Shown here: positions 13,351 to 21,715 of the stretch, piece after piece
How positions within the stretch are numbered: the stretch's first letter is position 1
How the letters are laid out: each line of letters begins with the position of its first letter
Source of the DNA: Candidatus Phaeomarinibacter sp.
GTDB lineage: Bacteria > Pseudomonadota > Alphaproteobacteria > CGMCC-115125
DNA: 22,001 nt
NCBI GenBank assembly: GCA_028279995.1
Contig: JANQMQ010000578.1
Span: 1-22,001 of the forward strand
Direction: 5' to 3'
The notes under the pieces: model-generated
Database searches by the model: none
Told to the model about the DNA's origin: nothing
Seen by the model: the letters and a program-made list of their open reading frames with translations, nothing else
Translations under genes and position numbers: made by a program

Positions 13351-14556
13351 TTAATGCCGACCACTATCGGCGGACAGAGTAGGTAGTCTGCTACTCGACA
13401 CAGCCCTCCCACTAAACGGCACCGATGGATTGCCGTCGATCAGGAGCTTCAGCACCACGTCGTAGTTGTGCAGGTTGAGCAAGTCTGTGCGGTCAAAGCG
13501 CGGCTCAAACTCACGTACCAGCGCGGTGGCGTCGTCTGCGCCCAGGCGAAACACAATGAGCGTCCCTGCATTCCCCAGCACACTCTGCCGAACGTCGTTC
13601 GAGAGTTGCCCAAGATGCTGATTGGCGAGCACTGCACCAACCCGAAACTTGCGCAACTCACTGAGAAGGTCTGCAAAAGCCAATGTCGTGAAATTCTGAA
13701 ACTCATCGACATAGAGAAAGAACGGACGACGCTCTCGTTCTGCGATGTTGGCACGGCTGTAAGCTGCTAGGCCCAGTGAAGTGACCAATAGTCCGCCAAA
13801 CAGTGATGCACTGTCAGACCCCACCACACCCTTGGCCAGGTTCACCAGAAGCACCTTGCCTTCATCCATGATTGACCTGAGCCGCAATTGCCCGTCTGAG
13901 CGGATGAGGATATGACGCAAGCGTGGATCAGTCAGAAATGCTCCCACCTTGTTCTGAATGGGCGCGATACCGTCTGCCTGATAGCGGAATGAGTATTTGG
14001 GAAACTCGTACTGCCAGAAACGGCGTACCTGTTCGTTTTCGATATTCCTGATTACTCGCTCGCGATATGACTTCTGGCTCAGCAGTCGCAGAATGTCAGC
14101 GAGTGTCGCGTCTTCCTGATCGAGGAGTGCAAAGAGTGCATTGCGCAGGATGTGTTCCATGCGCGCACCCCAAGCATCGCTCCACATCTTCTTGAACACA
14201 TCGAGGATACCGGAGGCAACGAGCGGCCTGAGCGAGACATTCACACGCAGGAGCGGATTGTACCCGTAGGGCTGCTCTGCATCTCCTAAGTTGACGTAGA
14301 TGAGATCATCCGCGCGATGCGCCGGCACGTTCTCAGCAACACGTGCCACGAAGTCACCGTGAGGGTCTATCAGGGCACAGCCTCGCCCCTGTGCAATGTC
14401 CTGGGTGATGAGGGTCTCTAGCAGTGTGGTCTTACCGGTGCCGGTTTTGCCCACGACATACATATGCGCGAAGCGGTCATGCTCCTGTATGCCGAACACC
14501 TGTGATTGTTCCCGGTCATTGGTGCGGGCGAAGTACGTGATGGAGCGGCCGGGCAT
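13351..14556 (-). CDS. HerA/VirD4-like DNA-translocase ATPase
   Basis: A 401-residue P-loop ATPase of the HerA/TraG-VirD4 class. It has Walker A GKTGTGKTT at residues 36-44, a second strand CALIDPHGDF at 60-69, Walker B FFLYVDEFQNF at 279-289, and the sensor-like LANQHLGQLSNDVRQ near 313. The family forms hexameric rings that move or process DNA. Relatives in defence islands pair with nucleases, SIR2 or DUF4297 partners. Here no nuclease is adjacent. It reads leftward between the TIR/SLOG cassette and the Shango operon. Its last 50 or so codons are duplicated in degenerate form at 9852-10002. The ATG has only a weak upstream site. A conjugative coupling role is unlikely without relaxase or secretion genes. 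Confidence 0.85.
   Translation of the reverse strand: MPGRSITYFARTNDREQSQVFGIQEHDRFAHMYVVGKTGTGKTTLLETLITQDIAQGRGCALIDPHGDFVARVAENVPAHRADDLIYVNLGDAEQPYGYNPLLRVNVSLRPLVASGILDVFKKMWSDAWGARMEHILRNALFALLDQEDATLADILRLLSQKSYRERVIRNIENEQVRRFWQYEFPKYSFRYQADGIAPIQNKVGAFLTDPRLRHILIRSDGQLRLRSIMDEGKVLLVNLAKGVVGSDSASLFGGLLVTSLGLAAYSRANIAERERRPFFLYVDEFQNFTTLAFADLLSELRKFRVGAVLANQHLGQLSNDVRQSVLGNAGTLIVFRLGADDATALVREFEPRFDRTDLLNLHNYDVVLKLLIDGNPSVPFSGRAVSSSRLPTLSADSGRH
13409..13499. repeat. Right copy of the 91-bp direct repeat
   Basis: Lies inside the 3' end of the intact HerA-like gene. It matches 9910-10000 without gaps (about 87% identity) in the same orientation. Recombination between the copies would remove about 3.5 kb, including all TIR and SLOG genes, and leave an intact HerA-like reading frame. 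Confidence 0.8.
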
Positions 14557-14744
14557 ATATCCGTTAGTGTGCCAGGTACTGGGCCCGGGACTAGGGGGGG
14601 CGCTCTACGAAATAGGTCTGGGAGAGTGTTGTGGCTGCTGCCTACACTACTGCCTATTCAAGATGAGAAGGCCTGTACAACTCATGAGGTAGCCGTTTGC
14701 TGCAGGTGTCGTGCAGTATAGAGGCTTCAAAGAGGGGGTCCGCA
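14557..14744. promoter_or_regulatory. Divergent region between HerA-like gene and Shango operon
   Basis: These 188 bp must hold the leftward HerA promoter and the rightward Shango promoter. A TATAGA -10-like box lies about 30 bases before the Shango start, but its best -35 partner is badly spaced. A long AGAGGGGG ribosome-binding tract precedes the ATG at 14745. Confidence 0.45.
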
Positions 14745-17075
14745 ATGACAGTCGTTTCACAAGTCCTTCGAATGGTCTTCCTTTTGGCGATCTACTTCGC
14801 CATCTGCATGATCATTGCTGCAATCGTACTGCGAGATTGGTCAGATGACGCGCGGGTCGCTTTTGTCATTGGTGTTCCGGTTGTCCTTGTCTGGTGGGGT
14901 GAAAGGCGTCGAGCTCGAAAAGATACACATCCATTTTCCCCGATCAGAGACCACGACAAAGATGTTCCTAAGACTAACGCTACTGTTCAGCCGACAGCAG
15001 ATCAAAGCTTGGCATGGGTGCCAGCATCCGAAACTGCGACGGTGGCTGGACGCGATCTGGGAGGGATGGTCTATGTTGGAACACCTCCACGTCAGCACAC
15101 CTACGGCTACCGAGATACGTGTCGAGCGTACATTGATCCCTCACTAAAGGTCGCGCGGACCGCTACTGACAAGGCCGGAGACGGTATGCCGTATTGGCCC
15201 GGCTATTCGAGCATCTCACCACAATGCCGGGCCACCTACTTGGATTGGTTAGCATCAGGCCGTTCTGATCCCGGTTACAATCCCGGTTACATGTTCTTAT
15301 ATTTCTATGGATTGGAGCGACGTTTCTTCGTAGACCAATCCAAAGAAGAGTCTAAGGATATTGTTGCCGAAGTTCGGAGACTGCTTTCAGTCTACCCTCA
15401 TAATCACTCTGTTCAGCGGTATCTCGGCGAGTTCGTCGACATAGCCATGCTTGCTGAGATGGAATTGGACGACTTACAGCCAGTTTATGAACGGCAGGGC
15501 TGGGAACTACCCCTTTCAGTAAAGTACGCAATTGGTGCTCGCCTTGATAAAGACGAAAGGCTCTCGGCCGATTGGTTATTAAGCTGGTTTATGTGTCATC
15601 CAGAAAGTCGGCTTCGTACACCAGCGTCGCGCTGCCGCGAAGAGTTTCTCGCTCTGTTCAAGATGCGGTTTGATACGCGCTATCCCGATGGCCTGAAAGT
15701 GAACAAACCGCGACAGTCACTCGCAATTCGGTATCGAGCAGCGTCGAGTGAGTTTGAGGGAACTATCAATCCAACACTCAATGGTGGCCCCGTTCCCGAT
15801 ATCTCCAAACTACGAAAGCCAGTCGAAATCGCGCAAGAAATAGCCGATGACGCGATGGACGACTTGGACAAGTTTAGCCGTTATCTGGGGCGTAATTCAG
15901 ATGGTCGAGGAAGCCTAGAGGCATACGCGCTGTTGCCCCACGAGCTTTGGGATAGGTTCCCGAGCGATGACTTGAACCAGCTTAAGGCCTGGGCCATGGA
16001 GGTTGTGAAGCAGGGCGGATTGGCCCCGGTAGTTGAGGTCATTGGTCGGCTTGAGGGCACACGTCCTGAAAAGATCAGCAAGCGACAATTGACCGGGATG
16101 TCAGATGCCTTGGCACGGCTTGGCTTTGGCGTAGCTCCGGACCCGCGCTTTGCGTTGCGCTCACCGAAGATTGGGGAACCAGTCGTAGTCTTTGATCTTG
16201 GTGAAGCGGTGCCGCATCTTGAAGATGTCTCATCGGAGTATCGCTCAGCGCTGGTGGAAGCGGCGTTGGGTTCCTTTGTTGCCCATGCGGATGATCAAGT
16301 CACTGAGAGCGAACGTAAAGCGCTCATAGCTAAAGCTGACAGTACAGAAGGCCTCAGTGCCCAAGAGCGAAGAAGGCTTGTGGCCAACATAGAATGGATG
16401 CTGGCTGTGCCGCCGGACCTTTCGCTACTGCGCCGTAAACTGAAAGATACAGGACCCGACGATCACGTTTCGATCCGTGAGGCGCTTGTTGCGGCAGCGC
16501 ATGCCGACGGTGTGGTTCAGTCTGAAGAAGTTGCGGGGATCGAGAAACTGTACAAGGCTCTTGGGCTTGATCCTGCATTGGTCTATTCAGACCTGCACGC
16601 AGGAGAAGCTAAAGATGGCCCAGTCCGGGTAAGGGAAGCGGAAGCAGCAACTCCTGGAGAGGCTATTCCGCCTGAGCAAGCCACGGCTGGGCTGAGACTG
16701 AGTGCAGCGCGAATTGCTGAAATCCAAACGGACACTCATCGCGTATCGTCCGTCCTAGGTGAAATCTTCAATGATTTGCCGGACGAAAGGCCGGAAGAGA
16801 CACAAACAAGTGCACTCGCCGGATTGGATGTAAAGCATACGCGCCTGGTCAAAGACCTCATCGTCAAGGAGCGCTGGAGCGATCAAGAGTTTCAGGCGCT
16901 TTGTTCGCATTCGGAGTTGATGGCCTCCGGGGCATTGGAACATATCAACGAGTGGGCATTTGAGGTTTATGAGGAAGCGCTCTTGGAAGAGTACGAAGGC
17001 TATGAAGTGTCCGCTCACATAGCCCAGGAGTTAAAAAAGAAGTTCGGGGAGGAGACCGGTGATGTCCAAGCTTAA
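14745..17075 (+). CDS. sngA: Shango SngA-like TerB-domain membrane protein
   Basis: A 776-residue protein. Two hydrophobic segments near residues 7-29 and 36-52 suggest a membrane anchor, followed by a basic stop-transfer ERRRARK. A TerB_N-type region follows (YIDPSLKVA.., YWPGYSSISPQCRATYLDWLA, FLYFYGLERRFF). A TerB region lies near 510-620 (ALGSFVAHADDQVTESERK and ALVAAAHADGVVQSEEV), and a TerB_C-type end completes it (LIVKERWSDQEFQALCSH..INEWAFEVYEE). This architecture matches SngA of the Shango anti-phage system. The ATG at 14745 is chosen for the AGAGGGGG site six bases upstream. A further 48 bases of open frame lie before it. It overlaps the next gene by 14 bp. Confidence 0.85.
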   Translation: MTVVSQVLRMVFLLAIYFAICMIIAAIVLRDWSDDARVAFVIGVPVVLVWWGERRRARKDTHPFSPIRDHDKDVPKTNATVQPTADQSLAWVPASETATVAGRDLGGMVYVGTPPRQHTYGYRDTCRAYIDPSLKVARTATDKAGDGMPYWPGYSSISPQCRATYLDWLASGRSDPGYNPGYMFLYFYGLERRFFVDQSKEESKDIVAEVRRLLSVYPHNHSVQRYLGEFVDIAMLAEMELDDLQPVYERQGWELPLSVKYAIGARLDKDERLSADWLLSWFMCHPESRLRTPASRCREEFLALFKMRFDTRYPDGLKVNKPRQSLAIRYRAASSEFEGTINPTLNGGPVPDISKLRKPVEIAQEIADDAMDDLDKFSRYLGRNSDGRGSLEAYALLPHELWDRFPSDDLNQLKAWAMEVVKQGGLAPVVEVIGRLEGTRPEKISKRQLTGMSDALARLGFGVAPDPRFALRSPKIGEPVVVFDLGEAVPHLEDVSSEYRSALVEAALGSFVAHADDQVTESERKALIAKADSTEGLSAQERRRLVANIEWMLAVPPDLSLLRRKLKDTGPDDHVSIREALVAAAHADGVVQSEEVAGIEKLYKALGLDPALVYSDLHAGEAKDGPVRVREAEAATPGEAIPPEQATAGLRLSAARIAEIQTDTHRVSSVLGEIFNDLPDERPEETQTSALAGLDVKHTRLVKDLIVKERWSDQEFQALCSHSELMASGALEHINEWAFEVYEEALLEEYEGYEVSAHIAQELKKKFGEETGDVQA

Positions 17076-18372
17076 GCCGCGCGAACGTGATGCAATTGTA
17101 CAGGCCCTGCGAGCTGGTGTTGTGCCGAAACTCGGGCTTCAACACATTCAAGTCGGACGGGCAGGAGAGATCAAAGAACTAGTTAAGGACATGGACCGGA
17201 TTGCAGATGGTGGTTCGGCTATACGGTTCATCATTGGAGAGTACGGCTCAGGCAAGACGTTTTTCATGAACCTCATCCGGCTGGTCGCTCTCGAAAAAGG
17301 GCTCGTCGTCATGTTTGCAGACCTAGCTCCAGACCGCCGTATTCATGCGACCGCCGGCCAGGCCCGTGGGCTCTATGCTGAAATGGCCAGAAACCTTTCC
17401 ACACGAACCAAGCCTGATGGAGGAGCGCTCACCAGTGTTGTTGAAAGATTCATCTCGACGGCACATCGAGATGCCGAAGTACGCGATCTTCCAACCGGAG
17501 ATGTAATTCGTGAGAAGCTGTCACACTTTGAGGAACTAACAGGTGGCTTTGAATTTGCCGAGGTTGTGCGCCGATACTGGGAAGGACACGAAACCGGTGA
17601 TGAAGAGCTGAAGTCCTCTGCTGTGCGCTGGCTGCGCGGGGAGTTTGCGACACGGACTGATGCGCGTAAGGCACTCGGTGTTCGAACGATCATAGATGAC
17701 GCCAGCGTCTATGATCACCTCAAGCTCATGTCCTCCTTCGTCTGTGAGGCCGGCTACAAAGGCTTGCTGGTAGGCCTTGATGAGTTGGTCAATCTCTTCA
17801 AACTGACCTCATCACAGGCAAGAAATGCCAACTATGAACAGATCCTGCGTATCCTCAATGATGTGCTGCAAGGGAGTGCTCAGAACCTTGGGTTCCTTAT
17901 GGGTGGGACACCGGAGTTCTTGATGAACACACGCCGCGGGCTCTACAGCTATGAGGCACTGCAATCGCGTCTGGCTGAAAACACGTTTGCGCGGGATGGG
18001 CTTGTCGACTTGTCCGGTCCCGTTATCCGTCTTGCGAGCTTAACGCCAGAAGACTTGTTTGTGCTCTTGCGAAATGTGCGTCGTGTAATGCATGGAGAAG
18101 AGAGCAACTTGCCAGACAGTGCCCTAGAGGCATTCATGCACCATTGCTCTGAGAGAATCGGAGAAGCCTATTTTCGAACGCCGCGTAACACCGTTACCGC
18201 ATTTGTGAAACTCCTTGCAGTACTTGATCAAAACCCTGACGTGGAATGGTCCGATCTCATCGAGCAAGTTGACGTTTCTGAGGATCAAGGTGACGACATG
18301 AGTGATGTAGACGAGGCGACAGGAGCACAAAGCTCTGACGGCAATGATGATCTGGTCAGCTTTAAACTGTGA
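17062..18372 (+). CDS. sngB: Shango SngB-like BrxD-type ATPase
   Basis: A 436-residue P-loop protein of the DUF2791/BrxD type also seen in BREX loci. Walker A is GEYGSGKT at residues 59-66. Walker B is GLLVGLDELVNL at 234-245. An AFVKLL-containing helical lid and an acidic C-terminal tail follow. ATG at 17062 has AGGAG seven bases upstream and is preferred over the GTG at 17059. It starts inside the sngA coding region, a typical coupled overlap. Located between a TerB protein and an Lhr-like helicase, it completes the three-gene Shango arrangement. No other BREX gene is present, so BREX is excluded. Confidence 0.87.
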   Translation: MSKLKPRERDAIVQALRAGVVPKLGLQHIQVGRAGEIKELVKDMDRIADGGSAIRFIIGEYGSGKTFFMNLIRLVALEKGLVVMFADLAPDRRIHATAGQARGLYAEMARNLSTRTKPDGGALTSVVERFISTAHRDAEVRDLPTGDVIREKLSHFEELTGGFEFAEVVRRYWEGHETGDEELKSSAVRWLRGEFATRTDARKALGVRTIIDDASVYDHLKLMSSFVCEAGYKGLLVGLDELVNLFKLTSSQARNANYEQILRILNDVLQGSAQNLGFLMGGTPEFLMNTRRGLYSYEALQSRLAENTFARDGLVDLSGPVIRLASLTPEDLFVLLRNVRRVMHGEESNLPDSALEAFMHHCSERIGEAYFRTPRNTVTAFVKLLAVLDQNPDVEWSDLIEQVDVSEDQGDDMSDVDEATGAQSSDGNDDLVSFKL

Positions 18373-18381
18373 CTTGGTTCT

Positions 18382-20547
18382 ATGGTTTCCGCATTTGAAA
18401 AGCTCGCACAGCCGGTCCAAAAATGGGTGCGGTCTCAAGCATGGCACGAGTTACGGCAGATACAGGCCGAGGCAGTCCACGCTATTTCGGATAGCGATGC
18501 CGACCTGATTGTTTCAGCGCCGACGGCTGGAGGTAAGACTGAGGCCGCCTTCCTGCCACTGATCTCTCAGGTTTTGGATGATCCAGCTGACATAGGCGGC
18601 TTTGATTTGCTCTATGTTGGGCCACTCAAAGCACTTATCACAGACCAAACCATGCGGCTTGAGGAGCTTTGCCGCAAAGCCGAGTTACCTGTTTACCCGT
18701 GGCATGGGGACATTGCTACTAGCGTGAAATCTCGGGCTGTAAAGAAGCCGAAAGGTCTTCTGCTCATTACGCCAGAATCGCTGGAAGCCATGTTCGTTCG
18801 GCGTGGCCTCGAGATGCAACGTCTGTTCGGCGCGACGCGTGCAGTTGTGATCGATGAGTTGCATACCATGTTGGACAGTGAGCGTGGCGTTCAGATGCGC
18901 TCCCTATTGACCCGGCTGGAGCTGGCGGTGAAACGGCCTATCCGGCGCGTTGGCCTTTCGGCAACCCTCGGTGATATGCAGATGGCTTGTGCATATCTCC
19001 GTCCCGACAATCCGGACGCAGTCAGACTGATCGAAGCTAAAGGCGAAGCCGAGCTTCTCTTACAACTGCGAGGCTATGTTGCGGGTAGCGACGATGAGAA
19101 CACTCCATCAGCCACTGATGCGGTCGCTACCCATTTGTTTGAGAATCTGCGAGGCAGCGACAATCTTGTTTTCGCCGGGGCACGGAAGTGGGTTGAGGTC
19201 TATGCCGACCGCCTGCGCGACTTTTGTGAGAAAGCGCATTTGCCGCAAGAGTTCTACCCCCATCATGCGAGCCTTTCGCGGGAGCATAGGGACTTTGTTG
19301 AGAAGCGCCTCAAGGATGGAAATCTGCCGACAACAGCCGTTTGCACATCGACATTGGAGTTGGGGATAGACATTGGAGACGTCGCGTGCGTAGCGCAGGT
19401 GGGCGCGCCCTTCAGTGTAGCTGCGCTGCGTCAACGGCTTGGTCGGTCAGGACGCCGTGAAGGACAGCCGGCTATCCTGCGCCAATATGTTGTTGAAACT
19501 CAGCTCGACAGCCAAAGTAGTTTTGTGGATCAACTGAGGCTTGGTTTGGTTCGGGCAGTCGCCATGATCGAACTGCTATTGGAAGGGTGGTGTGAGCCGC
19601 CGCGACCAGAGGCGTTACACTTGTCCACGCTGGTTCACCAGGTTCTATCGGTCATAGCAGAACGGGGAGGAGTGCACGCCAATGGGCTCTATCACGTTCT
19701 TTGCCAGGACGGACCGTTCAGGCAGGTGGACACAGAGACATTTGTAAGCGTTCTTCGTGCATTAGGTCGTCCTGACACCGGACTTATTGAACAATCCTCA
19801 GATGGGTTGCTTCTCTTAGGTGCTCAGGGTGAGAAACTTGTCGAGCATTACAGTTTCTACGCTGTGTTCAAAACGCCGGTAGAGTTCCGGCTTGTCGCCG
19901 ATGGTAAAGAACTCGGGACACTTCCAATAGACAATCTCTTAACCCCAGGAATGCTCCTCATTTTTTCGGGACGCCGGTGGGTCGTTCAAGAAATCCATGA
20001 CCTAGAAAAAATCATACTTGTTAAGCCCGCCAAGGCCGGTGTTCCCCCGATCTTTGGCGGCGATCCAGGTACAATCCATGACCGTGTCGTTGAGAAGATG
20101 TTTGCCATGCTTGAGACCAACATTGAACCCACTTACATGGATCAAACGGCGCTGTCTCTACTCGGTGAGGCACGCAGAAACTTCGCGCGGCTCGATTTTG
20201 CTTCGACACCTGTTGCTCAAGGCGACACCGGCTCACATATCGTGGCCACCCGCTGTGGGACAGTCAAAACAAACACCTTAGCATTGGCGTTAGGCGCCAT
20301 GGGTTTCCAAGTAACGCAGCATGATGGATTTCTGAGGGTTGATGATAGTGAAGCCGAAACACCTCTGACGGAGGTTCTGCATAACTTTGCTTCTGGAGAT
20401 ACTGTGGATCTGTTCCGGCACTCGCCAAACCTCATATTTGAGAAATTCCATGGCCACTTAACGACACCTCTGCTGGAGCAGGATGCGCTTTCTGGACGTG
20501 TTGATCTAGCGTCCCTCCAAACGACGTGTGGAGCGCTTACAAGTTGA
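18382..20547 (+). CDS. sngC: Shango SngC-like DEAD/DEAH (Lhr-type) helicase
   Basis: A 721-residue superfamily 2 helicase. Motifs in order: Q-like WHELRQIQ at 21-28, Walker A APTAGGKT at 46-53, GPLKAL at 80-85, TPESLEAMF at 130-138, DELH at 158-161, SAT at 193-195, STLELGIDIGDV near 323-334 and QRLGRSGRR at 351-359. The last, with its QRxGRSGR pattern, is characteristic of Lhr-like helicases. A long C-terminal region of over 300 residues follows and is unassigned. It starts nine bases after the sngB stop. The gene ends a few bases before a foreign metallo-beta-lactamase fragment, so the extreme C-terminus should be compared with other SngC proteins for possible loss. Confidence 0.88.
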   Translation: MVSAFEKLAQPVQKWVRSQAWHELRQIQAEAVHAISDSDADLIVSAPTAGGKTEAAFLPLISQVLDDPADIGGFDLLYVGPLKALITDQTMRLEELCRKAELPVYPWHGDIATSVKSRAVKKPKGLLLITPESLEAMFVRRGLEMQRLFGATRAVVIDELHTMLDSERGVQMRSLLTRLELAVKRPIRRVGLSATLGDMQMACAYLRPDNPDAVRLIEAKGEAELLLQLRGYVAGSDDENTPSATDAVATHLFENLRGSDNLVFAGARKWVEVYADRLRDFCEKAHLPQEFYPHHASLSREHRDFVEKRLKDGNLPTTAVCTSTLELGIDIGDVACVAQVGAPFSVAALRQRLGRSGRREGQPAILRQYVVETQLDSQSSFVDQLRLGLVRAVAMIELLLEGWCEPPRPEALHLSTLVHQVLSVIAERGGVHANGLYHVLCQDGPFRQVDTETFVSVLRALGRPDTGLIEQSSDGLLLLGAQGEKLVEHYSFYAVFKTPVEFRLVADGKELGTLPIDNLLTPGMLLIFSGRRWVVQEIHDLEKIILVKPAKAGVPPIFGGDPGTIHDRVVEKMFAMLETNIEPTYMDQTALSLLGEARRNFARLDFASTPVAQGDTGSHIVATRCGTVKTNTLALALGAMGFQVTQHDGFLRVDDSEAETPLTEVLHNFASGDTVDLFRHSPNLIFEKFHGHLTTPLLEQDALSGRVDLASLQTTCGALTS

Positions 20548-20761
20548 TCTCACTCGCTGATGCGGGAGCTCACTATGAGCGGTCGATTTGTACTGCGAAT
20601 GAAGCCTACGAATTTGCCGTCAACAGTCTCGGAATTCCTCTGCCGGGAATCGACCGATTTGATGTTCCTCACCATGGGTCACGGAGAAACATATCATCGG
20701 AAGTACTGGATCGGTGGCTTGGTCCGATCTTGTCCGAGGACGAGGCGGCAACTCCTCACAC
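20548..20761 (+). pseudogene. Fragment of a metallo-beta-lactamase-fold hydrolase
   Basis: One frame reads LADAGAHYERSICTANEAY, then GIPLPGIDRFDVPHHGSRRN and SSEVLDRWLGPIL. This is the C-terminal part of a ComEC-like MBL-fold hydrolase, where DAG and the VPHHGSRRN histidines are metal-site signatures. The N-terminal HxHxDH half is missing, and the 3' end is cut by the joined transposase. It lies directly after sngC without a start of its own. It is the remains of another island gene lost by deletion or insertion. Confidence 0.72.
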
Positions 20762-21451
20762 CTGATGACGGCCAGCAAGAAGGGCATCTCTGCCCATCAA
20801 CTGCACCGCATGCTTGGTATCACCTACAAGTCCGCGTGGTTCATGTCTCACGGTATCCGCGAGGCCATGCGCCCCGGTGGCGAAACCGGCCCGCTTGGTG
20901 GTGAAGGCAAGACCGTTGAAGCCAATGAAACCTTTATCGGCGGCAAAGAAAAGAACCGCCACAAGTCCAAGCGCGCCAAGAAACGCCTTGGCGGTAGCTG
21001 GGGCAAAGAAACCGTGTTCTCCCTCGTTGAGCGCGAAGGGCAAGTTCGTTCAGTACACACACCAAGTGTCACCGCTGCAACGCTTCTGCCGATCCTCAAG
21101 GCACAGCTTGACCACAACACCAAGCTCATGACGGACGACGTGGGCCAGTACCGTCACAGGCACCGTGACTTTGACCATGAAGTCATTAACCACAGTGCTG
21201 ATGAGTATGTACGCGGCGAAGCCCACACAAACACCGTTGAAGGCTATTTCAGCATTCTCAAGCGCGGTGTTACCGGCACCTACCACCATGTCAGCCAACT
21301 GCACCTCAAGCGCTATCTGGCAGAGTTTGACTTCCGCTATAACGAGCGCACGGCTCTTGGCGTGAACGATGCTCAACGTGCAGACAAAGCACTTGAAGGC
21401 ATCGGCGGTAAGCGCCTCAACTATCGGCGGACTAACGGGGCGCGGGCCTAA
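20762..21451 (+). mobile_element. 5'-truncated IS1595-family (ISXO2-like) transposase
   Basis: About 229 residues, from MTASKKGISAHQLHRMLGI to KRLNYRRTNG, match the C-terminal two-thirds of IS1595 transposases. Diagnostic segments are TYKSAWFMSHGIREAM, FIGGKEKNRHKSKR, HSADEYVRGEAHTNTVEGYF and LAEFDFRYNERTALGV. The N-terminal zinc-ribbon part and the left end of the element are gone, replaced by the MBL fragment. The first catalytic position, normally VExDET, reads VEANET, so the remnant appears inactive on two counts. No terminal inverted repeats could be identified. Confidence 0.85.
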
Positions 21452-21581
21452 GGTCAGCCCTGAAACTCAGGCGCTTATTGACTGGTGGCTTGATTGGTAC
21501 GAGGCCCTGCCGGGCACGCCTTGGCGTGGGAACTAACCCGGAACATTAACTATAGACCATCTGAAAGAATCGGATACGTTA

Positions 21582-21611
21582 AGGGCTGGTGTGTTGGCGC
21601 ACACCAGCCCT
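21582..21611. terminator. Strong 12-bp-stem hairpin
   Basis: AGGGCTGGTGTG and CACACCAGCCCT pair perfectly around the 6-base loop TTGGCG. There is no T-run on either side, so it may be a factor-assisted terminator, a structural RNA end or an element boundary. Confidence 0.5.
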
Positions 21612-21662
21612 GTTAACCCCGTCGATATCCCCGACCGAGCTAAGTGATTCACGAACATCAAG

Positions 21663-21680
21663 TTATACACATGTGGATAA
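21663..21680. promoter_or_regulatory. Two abutting inverted DnaA boxes
   Basis: TTATACACATGTGGATAA consists of TTATACACA immediately followed by TGTGGATAA, the reverse complement of the consensus TTATCCACA. Both fit the DnaA-box pattern TTATNCACA. The pair lies about 35 bp before the GIY-YIG-like gene. Confidence 0.55.
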
Positions 21681-21715
21681 CGGTCAAGGGTATCGACATC
21701 TCTTTGAGGTGAAAG

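Larger units (their letters stand above)
21452..21715. other. Region after the transposase remnant
   Basis: These 264 bp hold a short frame ending at 21536 (SPETQALIDWWLDWYEAL, then PGTPWRGN and stop). It reads like a real protein tail but has no start of its own and may be IS-associated sequence. It is followed by a hairpin at 21582-21611 and a DnaA-box pair at 21663-21680. No complete gene is seen. Confidence 0.45.

Noticed and set aside
13139..13376. 12-bp inverted repeat GTCCGCCGATAG..CTATCGGCGGAC that could mark a 238-bp MITE-like element, with a related 14-mer at about 21421 inside the transposase remnant.
   Set aside because: Similarity does not extend inward or outward from the 12-mers. 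The right arm falls inside the HerA coding tail, and 12- to 14-base matches are expected by chance in 22 kb.
13158..13382. 74-codon rightward frame after the SLOG gene.
   Set aside because: No ribosome-binding site, overlap with the opposite HerA gene, and no recognisable family.
6138..14556. The two VirD4/HerA-like ATPases as conjugative coupling proteins of an integrative conjugative element.
   Set aside because: No relaxase, no VirB-type channel genes and no oriT-like region are present in the window.
17062..20547. A BREX locus, because of the BrxD-like ATPase and Lhr-like helicase.
   Set aside because: No PglX methyltransferase, PglZ, BrxA, BrxB or BrxC is present. The TerB gene in front fits Shango instead.
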